The translations under genes were made by a program, and so were the position numbers. A stretch of DNA of 64,000 nucleotides from Notospermus geniculatus (Eukaryota; Nemertea; Pilidiophora; Heteronemertea; Lineidae), in NCBI GenBank assembly GCA_002633025.1, contig NMRB01000895.1:79873-143872 (forward strand). Direction: 5' to 3'. Of the stretch, positions 56,166 through 64,000 are shown piece by piece (position 1 is the stretch's first letter; every line of letters begins with the position of its first letter). Under the pieces are notes generated by a model. The model ran no database searches. It had not been told where the DNA came from and saw only the letters and a list, made by a program, of their open reading frames with translations.

Positions 56166-56320
56166 GGGAGGTTTAGAAATCAAACGACAAACGTAAACTT
56201 TACGACAACGTTATTTTTCATACTACACATTTACCAGATTTTGTATTGCATTTTCGGTACAAAAATAACGTTATCGTTATCGTTAACGTTTACGTTTATC
56301 GTTTGATTTCTAAACCTGCC
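56166..56320. mobile_element. GGGAGGTTTAG foldback MITE (allelic to 50715)
   Basis: It has one extra TATCGT unit compared with the block X copy. TA flanks. Confidence 0.85.
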
Positions 56321-56812
56321 TATTATCGTATTTATAGCTCTCGGTTCAATATTTACAGAAATTCAATGTGAGCCGTTCGGCTTACAAAATATTTTTGGGA
56401 TTCATTACATGATTCGTAGGGGGTGAACGGCACTCTTGTATACATGTATTGTGCAATGTACATTTTATCTTGGCGTTGGGTCTGCGGCAGGGCGAGACAC
56501 CACCTTCACCTCTTGATTAACAATCAATGATTACTCTTTCCCGCTGACATCGTCTTCGCCCTAATTAGTCAAATTTAATCAGGCGGCCGTGGGCGAGATA
56601 TCAAAATGACTGTCTTACATAACATTGTGTCATCATCTTTGATGAAGTGTCATCCGGTAGGATTAATCTCTGTTCGAAATTTGATGAATGCCTCTAGTGC
56701 AGCATGAAATTTGCATATCTTCGGAAAGTGTGCCTGTCGTGTGATTCTTCGTTCTTTATTGTCGATCTTCTAAACAAGTGCATGCTTGCCGGGCATGCTT
56801 GAGACCGAAATA

Positions 56813-57031
56813 CTCTAAACTCCCACTTACCTGTCCCATTCCTGAACTCGGAAAAAATGACCAAAAATCCTAAGTTGAAGATATCGCACGCTGTCATTCT
56901 TTGCCAGGCTCGGGAGTGGGACAAGTACATAAAGTGGACAAGACCATACCCCCACCCCATTATCTTCAACCTAGGATTTAGTCATTTTTTTCCCGAGTTC
57001 AGGAATGACACAGGTAAGTGGGAGTTTAGAG
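56813..57031. mobile_element. CTCTAAACTCCCAC MITE, TSD TA proven by an empty site
   Basis: It is flanked by TA (56811-56812, 57032-57033). The paralogous unit at 57350-57370 has one TA at this position. Length 219 bp. Confidence 0.92.
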
Positions 57032-57095
57032 TATTTCGCTCGTCGTTTACTACTTTTTTATCTGCAACTTATTACATGTACAACTTTTACAAATA

Positions 57096-57251
57096 GGGAG
57101 GTTTAGAAATCAAACGATAAAAGTAAACTTTAACGACAACGTTATTTTTGTACCAAAAATGCAATATAAAAATAAATCTGGTCAATGTGTATAGTATGAA
57201 AAATAACGTTGTCTTAACGTTTACGTTTATTGTTTGATTTCTAAACCTCTC
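57096..57251. mobile_element. GGGAGGTTTAG foldback MITE
   Basis: Standard ends and an AACGTTATTTTTGTACC interior. TA flanks. Confidence 0.85.
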
Positions 57252-57419
57252 TAATAATTCAGCATGAAACTTGCACATCTTCGGAAAGTGTGCCTGTCGT
57301 GTGATTCTTCATTCTTTATTATCGATCTTCTAAACAAGTGCATGCTAATTCACACCGAAATATTTCGCTGATCGTTTACTACTTTTTTTATTTGCAATTT
57401 ATTATGACTTTTCCAAATA

Positions 57420-57567
57420 GGGAGGTTTGAAATAAAACGATAAACGTTAACGTTAACGACAATGTTATTTTTGTGCCGAAAATGCGATATAAAATCTGGT
57501 TAATGTGTAGTATGAAAAATAACGTTGTCGTAAAGTTTACGTTGATCGTTTGATTTCTAAACCTCCC
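57420..57567. mobile_element. GGGAGGTTTGAAAT foldback MITE
   Basis: Same family as 57096, slightly diverged left arm. TA flanks. Confidence 0.8.
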
Positions 57568-57783
57568 TAATAATTCTTTGTGCGAAATGTAGGCCTGCAT
57601 GTGCAATTTGTATAATGACACAGTAGGCCCTAATTCTGCCGCCGTCGTATCCGTCCATAAATGCCGCGGTTCTCAAACTCGCAGTGTTTTTTTTTCTTTT
57701 TTAGACGGAATGATTAAAAAAACGTTATTGGGAGCTCAATTATGCATAATTGTTGGCCCAGTGGCCAGTTTTATCAAATGAAT

Positions 57784-57853
57784 TTAAGCTAATGGTACCA
57801 TCCATTAAATTCAATGCATTTTCCATTTGTTTAAAGGTACCATTAGCTTAAAG
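57784..57853. repeat. Short hairpin TTTAAGCTAATGGTACC
   Basis: TTTAAGCTAATGGTACC and its inverse GGTACCATTAGCTTAAA are separated by about 36 bp. Confidence 0.75.
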
Positions 57854-57940
57854 TCATTTTATGAAACAGGCCCCTGGAATATGGATCACTACTGTAGGCC
57901 CAACTGAGACCCGAAATGTTACGTCCGGTGTGTTATGCAG

Positions 57941-58080
57941 CTTTAGGGCTGATTCATACTCGCTTGCGGACCGTCAAGCGCATGAAACTGATCGCAGGTT
58001 TCCACGACGTGAATGTGCACACGCAGTGAAATTGATCATAGTCGGCGCAAAATCCGGACGGAGTATGAATCAGCCTTTAG
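57941..58080. mobile_element. 140-bp MITE, terminal CTTTAGGGCTGATTCATACTC
   Basis: GGGCTGATTCATACTC at the left; GAGTATGAATCAGCC at the right. Inner GCGGACC and GGACG words pair loosely. Confidence 0.75.
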
Positions 58081-58551
58081 AGACCAAGGCACTGCGGACG
58101 TTTTTTCCTAGCTTTTCAATATTATTACGTAACTTTAATGCAATCAAAAGTGGTGGACCATCGAAATTGGAACAGAGCGTAGCATCATTAATGAAAATGT
58201 CTTCAAAATAGACAGAACGGCTGCCCTTTGTCTGGTCTCGTGGGGACGTGACCTGAATGAGATTCAGCGAGATCAACGAGAGTCGCGCTCCCGATATGGG
58301 AATTGTCCCTCGTTATATTCTTTACAATTTAAATAATACATTTGCAACGGGCCAACATCAGCTCTTAGAGTATTCGATTGATTTTGGTGCTTTGAGAATT
58401 GCCTTTTTGAAGGTCGCTGGTTAAGTGTAGTGTGTAAATCTAATCGAAGAAGTGATGATAGCGTCGATGGGCGCGAAATCCATGAAAAGGAAAAAGGACG
58501 TCGGGGGAAAAATTTTCCCTCCTTTTATACTTCATGGACGAACATGTACGT

Positions 58552-58784
58552 ACGGGAGAATCCAACTTACATGTACCTCGACGCGAGTCCATGTCATAAA
58601 AGTTTTCTAAGTTCTAATAATACCGTAATATAGAGGGGTAGCATAATGGTAAATGGAACAGCTTGTATTATATCTAAGCTGTTCCATCTACCATTATGCT
58701 ACCCCTACTATATTACGATATTTTTAGAACTTCAAAAAATTTTATGACCTGGACTTGCGTCGAGGTAAGTTGGATTCTCCCGTA
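58552..58784. repeat. Long tight hairpin, arms about 110 bp, loop about 12 nt
   Basis: The left arm 58552-58663 starts ACGGGAGAATCCAACTTAC. The right arm 58676-58784 is its inverse with about ten differences. GGGGTAGCATAATGGTA lies near the apex. The loop is GTATTATATCTA. It is much tighter than the MITEs around it. Confidence 0.85.
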
Positions 58785-58792
58785 TATATCTA

Positions 58793-59013
58793 CCCTAAAC
58801 TCCCACTTACCTGTCTCATTCCTGAACTCGGAAAAAAATGACTAAATCCTAGGTTGAAGATATCGCACGCTGTCATTCTTTGCCAGGCTCGGGAGTGGGA
58901 CAAGTAAGTGGACAGGACATTACTGTTTCTGACTATACCCCCACCCCATTATCTGCAACTTAGGATTCAGTCATTTTTTTCCGAGTTCACTCAGGAATGG
59001 GACAGGTTAAGAG
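58793..59013. mobile_element. CTCTAAAC-type MITE next to the hairpin
   Basis: The first base of the end motif pair is changed (CCCTAAACTCCCAC). TA flanks (58791-58792, 59014-59015). The right arm has a short deletion. Confidence 0.8.
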
Positions 59014-59893
59014 TAGATTCGAATTAAATCCAACCATCATACTACTCAATCGATGTTTACAGGGGACTTGCCTCCATGACACTTGCTGGAAACTTTAAAC
59101 TCTTCACTCTCTCTGTGTCAAATAGAATATTTGAGTGCGTTTTCACAAAACTTCGCGCTGATTGGTCCATCACCGGCACGTGACCATACAGACGTCAGTA
59201 CGAATACTTCGGTTCCTTCCGAAGTTAACCGAAGGTGAAGCGTAAATGACGTCAGATGTCGGGCGTGTGACCTCGGGTCAAAACTGAGAACCAATGTGTT
59301 AAATGCAAACAACTCGGTATTTTCATCAAGAATAACATCGTAATTTTTGCAATGGGCGACTAATGCAAGTCCTTAGCTGCGCATATAAATGGTTATGTTG
59401 ATTTCATTTATTACTTTTTCGTGCCGTGGCAAAAAATCGACTGACTCATCAGGAAGTTTGAGATAAATTTCTTTGGGGCCGGACATATCCGTGATGATTC
59501 GATTTGTAACACGAGTTATGGCGATGGTTTTTCCTGCGCACTTTTGAAATGAATCGAGGAAATAAATGAATCAGATTGGTAGACATTCGTTCGGTAAATT
59601 GTGAAGGATGCAGTCCCTCTCTCATTTAGCACCGAGTCCCATCGCGGCAATGGATAGACTGGTACCCGGTCCTAACTATTTTATATCGGAGATATTTGCA
59701 GGACCGACAGGACCGGGCGTGCCTAGCGCGTTCGTGCATCTGATTGGCCGGTGGTGGTGGTAAGTGTAGGAATTATTATGTTGATGCCTTTTCTATTTTT
59801 AACATGGAAAACCCCCTTCGTGATTGGTGGATTTCCTGGGTCAAAGGTACGTCACTTCTATCTGCATACATCCGGTCCGTCAGCCTTATTGAG
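59014..59893. other. Unique sequence, no gene recognised
   Basis: TACTTCGGTTCC and CCGAAGTTAACCGAAG form a small palindrome near 59210. GACTGGTACCCGGTCCTAAC near 59658 recurs at 60430. Confidence 0.4.
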
Positions 59894-60365
59894 AATGGGG
59901 ACCCTAGCCCACTGCCTCAATAGGTAAGAGTGTCACTATAGTACGTTTGAGTCATCTGGAGCTCGATGGGCGGACCTTCGGTTGTCAGGCAGACCCTGGT
60001 ATTGTTGGTGAAGTCTGGCTATTGACATGCGTTTTATTGACAGGACACTTCCAGCCAATCCCATGCCTGTGCCTGTGTTCAATTTCAATCAAGGTAGTTG
60101 TATGTTCAATTTCAAACCAAGGTCAGCTGGTTAGAAAACAATGTGCGTTGGACCGTTTAGAGTGAACCCTAAGTTCATTGTGGTCTGGGTTACTAAGGGT
60201 TTGATTGACATACGCCCATCGAGCTCCAGATGACTCAAACGTACTATAGTAGTTAAACTATTGAAATGAAACTGACATCCCGGTCCTGATCAATTTCCCA
60301 CACAAAAGGCATCCATTGTATAGGACCGGGTTTCGATGTTGCTATCGTAGCTATGATCCCCGTTG
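59894..60365. mobile_element. AATGGGGATCC-type MITE with a nested MITE
   Basis: AATGGGGACCCTAGC at the left is nearly inverse to GCTATGATCCCCGTT at the right. It carries the element at 59939-60246. Confidence 0.75.
59939..60246. mobile_element. TAGTACGTTTGAGTC MITE, nested, TSD TA
   Basis: TAGTACGTTTGAGTCATCTG and its inverse bound the element, with TA on both sides (59937-59938, 60247-60248). Relatives of the host near 17471 and 35588 read GTGTCACTAGTGGTT without an insert. It is consistent with Tc1/mariner-type mobilisation. Confidence 0.9.
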
Positions 60366-61532
60366 AATAAATGTAGGCCTACATAATTTACATAAATTCT
60401 CAAGTGACGACACCGCTCCTGCCAACCCAGACTGGTACCCGATCCTAACTATTTTACATCGGGCGTTTGCATTCAAAAGCGACACCATCGGTAGGACAAG
60501 GTACTAGTCTACTGCCAACCAAGCCACGTCCGATTGCAGCGCGCAGGTTGGTGGGATGAGGTACTAGTCTATTGAGTGGTGACAAATCGCATCACGTGTC
60601 ATACTGAGGAACCTTAGGACGGAAGTACCTCAGGAATGAGGTGCGCCCACCGGGATGAACTCAATACATGTACACCGAGAAGGCAAACCGATTTCAAACA
60701 AAATGTCTAACATTTCGTCTCTCCGATAACCAAACGGTCACGTCCGTTTTTGTATTGGCCATTTTTCTTCGGTCTGCCAGCCAAAGGTCGAATCATATTA
60801 TTGGGATACCCCAACCAGAAAATATCCCATTTCAACCTCGATTCGTTTTTTAGGCAGGATATTACCGATACCGTCTCCAATACGGAGCAATGACCAAGCA
60901 GCAGTGTTCAGACCGCTTCCTAAGTTAGCGAGCTTGGAATCACGCGCACTTCCACCCCTAAAGATACCCTACAGAACCTGAGCCACGCAGCGTTAAAAAT
61001 TTCTCTTTTTTCCACCAATTTCGAATCGAGCGTTGAGCATATTCAGGTTTCATCCAGCTTTCTGACCGTATCATGTGACATACGGCCGTAACCATCATAA
61101 TGCCATCGATTTTGATGGGTTATAACAAAAACTTGTGTCATGTGATCCACCCGATGGGAGAGGGATCAATTTATGAAAAAAAATCGTGTATGGAACACGA
61201 TGCCCCATAATTTGATACCGGGAGAACCTGTTGGAAAACATTGTGTCAAACGTCGAAAAAATCCGCGACGAAGATGTGGAGGTATGACAATTATTTTTGT
61301 TCTTCGATCGACATTTTAGCAGATTTGTTCGCTTTTTTCGAGAGGCGGTGTCAGTCATGTTGTCGACTCGCTAATCCATGTAGGTCTGGACAGAAGTCAT
61401 CAAGAATAAGGTAGAAATGGACCATCGTGTCTCAGTCTACATACATGTATTTAAATAGTCGAAAATCGCACCGAGTGAATAATACGCAAGATGTCATTGG
61501 CCATGGCATTTGTGACGGCAGGTTCGCAGACA

Positions 61533-61620
61533 AGCTGTAGACTGTTCCCCTATCATCGAACCGTCCGCTAATACGTATAGCGGAGAAGCTCGAGGACAGG
61601 GGACCAGTCCAAGAAAGCTG
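61533..61620. repeat. Short hairpin H4
   Basis: GCTGTAGACTGTTCCCCTAT pairs imperfectly with CGAGGACAGGGGACCAGTCC around CCGCTAAT and ATAGCGG. It shares the outer stem with H1-H3. Confidence 0.5.
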
Positions 61621-62584
61621 TTGAGTCATGATCTACCATTGGCCAAGTGTGGAAAATGATATTATTTTGTATTCTTCAAATTTGACGTCATCTTCGTGTA
61701 TTTTCGTATATTTTGCCGCGGAAACCCTTTTGTCGCTTTGGATTTGCGTACGAAAGAAATTTTCGGATTTTTCAAGTTATCTACGAAGAAAAATTCGATT
61801 GTGTTCAAGATTACAAAATGGTCGCGCAGGTCCGTAATGAAAAACCATTTTGTACGACAAAGAATTCGGATTTATTGGAGAATCGTGGCCGGTCTCGGTC
61901 CATCCCTCTTCAGCGGACAGGCGATCGCCATTACTAGTTCATAAATCTCCGGGTTTCGACTCGCGGAACCGCTCACGCAACAAGCACAATCCGAATGATT
62001 TAGGGTGGAGGGGTGACCAGAGGAGATAGGGCCAGGTCGTTTCGTTTTCCTCCACCACGGGTCAGCGGGCAACAGATTTTCCTTCAGATCTCACTCTCGG
62101 ACGCGACATTCGGCCAAGATTAATGGCGGACATGCAGAAAATACACAAATACGGAAGCAATAGGTCACATCCACGCTTTCCTCCTACGGCCGGTTCACCA
62201 ACAAGTCCGATATTTACTGTATTCTTTGACATATCTATCCACTGAAGCATCCAACAAGTTAGGTTGAGACCGAGCGTATTCAAGATGGCTTCCGTAAGGT
62301 TATGCATAGAGAAATGCTCCATTTCCCTAAACTGGTTATTTCTCATTTCTGGGACATTTTCCCCGATGTCGGGTGTCAGCGACAGGACATCGGGCGACGT
62401 GTGAAACGTCACCTTTACATATGATTATTTCCTCTCTTCCAGTTTTGTTATTAATCTCTCCTCGCTTTGGTGGGATGTTTTGCCGGCAGTGATTATCAGG
62501 CCAGATCTAACTCTGCCACTCTATTAATTTGGCCATTGCGCAGACGACAGCCGAGATGAATTCTGATCAATTCTGACGCGAGCA

Positions 62585-62660
62585 GACGGCATCAAGATGG
62601 CGGCGCGGAAGTGACGTGCATTACGATTGATATATTCGCCATCCATCTTAATGGCGGAAA
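62585..62660. promoter_or_regulatory. YY1/ETS/CRE-type promoter-like cluster
   Basis: CAAGATGGCGGC, CGGAAGTG and TGACGTG are nearly contiguous (about 62593-62620), followed by a second TTAATGGCGG at 62649. Such combinations occur at animal housekeeping promoters. No transposon ends surround it. The transcription direction and target gene are unknown. Confidence 0.35.
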
Positions 62661-62857
62661 CTGGTTAGGAGTGTTTTTTTTCTTATCCTGACTTTGATGC
62701 TTAGCCCTCGAAAATAAGACACTGTCTTAACCTTACCTTTTACTTCTGTCAAAAATGATGCCAGGAGAATGTCATCTCATGACCGATCTCCGAGGTGCGG
62801 AGATCATTTCCATCACGACGACCACAACAAACGCAAACGACTGTGACGCCCACTGCC

Positions 62858-63042
62858 CAACCTCGTTCCCAGGGGTCGTTCGCTTTCCTGACAATATGGC
62901 GGACGCTTCACCAACCCCTGGAATCAGCTTTGGGTTTAAACCCGTCAACCAGTCAAATGCGTTAAACCCAAAGCTGATTCCAGGAGTTGGTGAAGCGCCC
63001 ACCATATTGTCAGAAAGCGAACGACCCCTGGGAACGAGGTTG
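62858..63042. mobile_element. CAACCTCG MITE, 9-bp TSD CCCACTGCC
   Basis: 185 bp; ends CAACCTCGTTCCCAGGGG and the inverse, with near-complete palindromy. Perfect CCCACTGCC flanks (62849-62857, 63043-63051). Shorter centre than 41352-41627. Confidence 0.92.
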
Positions 63043-63159
63043 CCCACTGCCGGAGCTCCTCTTCGCCTGACATTATTTTTGCTGTTTAAAAATGTCGTTT
63101 TCATGTTGGGCCATGTATATTCGCCGGCAGTGGAGCAAACACACACACACAAGGGACAG

Positions 63160-63434
63160 CAGGCACGGATCCAGGGTTGACAGAAAGGGGGGGGCGTAGC
63201 TCGACGGAGGTGGCGGACAACGAAAGCGGGAAGCCGAAACGGGGGGTCTGGGGGCCTCCCCCAGAAAAATTTGACAATTTAAGTGCTTTTAGATGCATTT
63301 TCCTGGCATCTGAGAGCAAAATACTCGATTTTTTTATGTGATTGAATTTTTCTTGCTAAAAAAAATCATTGTTCTGCCAAAAATAGGGGGGGGGGGGCGT
63401 ACGTCCCTTCCGCCCCCCTCTGGATCCGTGCCTG
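63160..63434. mobile_element. CAGGCACGGATCCAG MITE, TSD GACAG
   Basis: The ends CAGGCACGGATCCAG and CTGGATCCGTGCCTG are perfect inverses, flanked by GACAG (63155-63159, 63435-63439). The interior shares CATCTGAGAGCAAAATACTC-type words with 53163-53403. Confidence 0.85.
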
Positions 63435-63439
63435 GACAG

Positions 63440-63960
63440 TGTCGGCTGCCGCAAAAAACTTCCTACTCGCACTGCGGACGCCTTGGCCGATCGGTGACAA
63501 ATGAACGGACAACACACTTTATTTGATTATAAACTCTTTAATCCATGTTTGCAGATGGGTGTGGACCGCCGATCCGGTCCTGATCGATGGAACCAAGGCT
63601 CCAGCAAACATTGCCAACGGCCAGTTACCGGCTTGATCTTGTGTAAACATCAATTATTATAGACGTTTCTGATTTGGCTGGCATTTCCAGCCAGGGGCGA
63701 CAAGGTTGATACAACATGGCGTCAGACTAAGTAGCTTCGGTTCCGTGCTTGAAGTTGAAGCGTGCGGAAAGTGCTATCCCTGCCACCTCGAACTTCGACA
63801 ATTTGAGATGAGGCAAGCTGAGGCGGTCGGTCACACACACGGGAGTGGCTAGTCCATTTCCACGCAGAGGAAATACATGTAGATAGTCAGTTAATGCATT
63901 GGGAGCAGCGCCGCCTGGCGTCGATTTGGGGCAAATGAGACAAATTTCTTAATATGTGGC
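63440..63960. other. Unique sequence, no gene recognised
   Basis: Nothing is supported here. Confidence 0.4.
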
Positions 63961-64000
63961 TAGCGGGGGGGGGGGGTAGGGGGCAAATGCCCCCCCCCCC
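63961..64000. repeat. G-run/C-run start of a CAGGGGC-type repeat, cut by the window end
   Basis: GGGGGCAAATGCCCC inside G and C runs, as at about 12204-12224. Confidence 0.5.

Larger units (their letters stand above)
52025..57083. repeat. Large block Y (likely haplotype 2), starts after the N
   Basis: It is homologous to 46828-52023. It has extra CAGG-type MITEs at 52975, 53163, 54273 and 55176, and a longer AATT run. It lacks the 8-bp-TSD foldback and the 402-bp tandem unit. Confidence 0.9.
56701..57569. repeat. Tandem repeat with a filled and an empty MITE site
   Basis: CAGCATGAAA, CATCTTCGGAAAGTGTGCC and CTAAACAAGTGCATGC occur at 56701 and again at 57261, each followed by a GGGAGGTTTAG MITE. 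Unit 1 has the CTCTAAAC MITE; unit 2 reads ACCGAAATATTTCGCTG, the empty site. Confidence 0.85.
60366..62857. other. Mostly unique sequence, no gene recognised
   Basis: It holds hairpin H4 (61533-61620) and the promoter-like cluster near 62.6 kb. Overlapping frames at 61628-61944 and 62062-62412 are unrecognised. Confidence 0.4.

Noticed and set aside
46828-57083. Recent tandem gene duplication of tRNA-Lys
   Set aside because: The N placed exactly at the block boundary makes an unmerged haplotype overlap the simpler explanation.

Overview
The window looks like nuclear DNA of an animal, probably a marine invertebrate deuterostome such as an amphioxus, hemichordate or echinoderm. This is inferred from the frequent TACATGTA and GTAGGCCTA words, the very high load of short inverted-repeat transposons, a eukaryotic tRNA-Lys, and signs of a highly heterozygous draft assembly. 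The species cannot be fixed from the sequence. There are three N-run gaps (10039-10631, 26024-26078, 40733-41209) and four single-N joins (17734, 28685, 32449, 52024).

I find no supportable protein-coding gene. Every open frame is short, has no domain I recognise, and most overlap inverted-repeat elements or the antisense of the tRNA. The only genes I can call are a tRNA-Lys(TTT), present twice (50343-50415 and 55788-55860) because of a repeated block. The rest is repeats plus several repeat-free, AT-rich islands that may be cis-regulatory, and one promoter-like motif cluster near 62.6 kb.

Layout. 0-10 kb: unique DNA with scattered foldback MITEs, one carrying a retroelement tail. 10-20 kb: gap, MITEs of several families, AT-rich islands. 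20-26 kb: a 0.7 kb repeated segment, a paired homeodomain-type site, and a foldback with another MITE nested inside it. 26-35 kb: a 623-bp block repeated exactly at an N, then mostly unique DNA. 35-46 kb: a 635-bp foldback, then a 2.3-2.5 kb block repeated across the gap at 40.7-41.2 kb, with different transposon insertions in each copy. 46.8-57.1 kb: a 5.1 kb block repeated across a single N. 57-64 kb: hairpins, MITEs, unique DNA, and the promoter-like cluster.

The main result is a transposon history readable from the sequence alone. The repeated blocks look like unmerged haplotypes, so they show which elements are present or absent between alleles. Nested insertions and paralogous empty sites fix target-site duplications (TSDs) for several families: 4 bp (AAGGGAG family), 9 bp (three families at five loci), 5 bp (CAGG/GATCC family, five loci), TA (three families), 8 bp and 3 bp. 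Several families carry a family-specific short motif repeated many times inside. I see no CRISPR, no prokaryotic operon and no intact transposase or reverse transcriptase.
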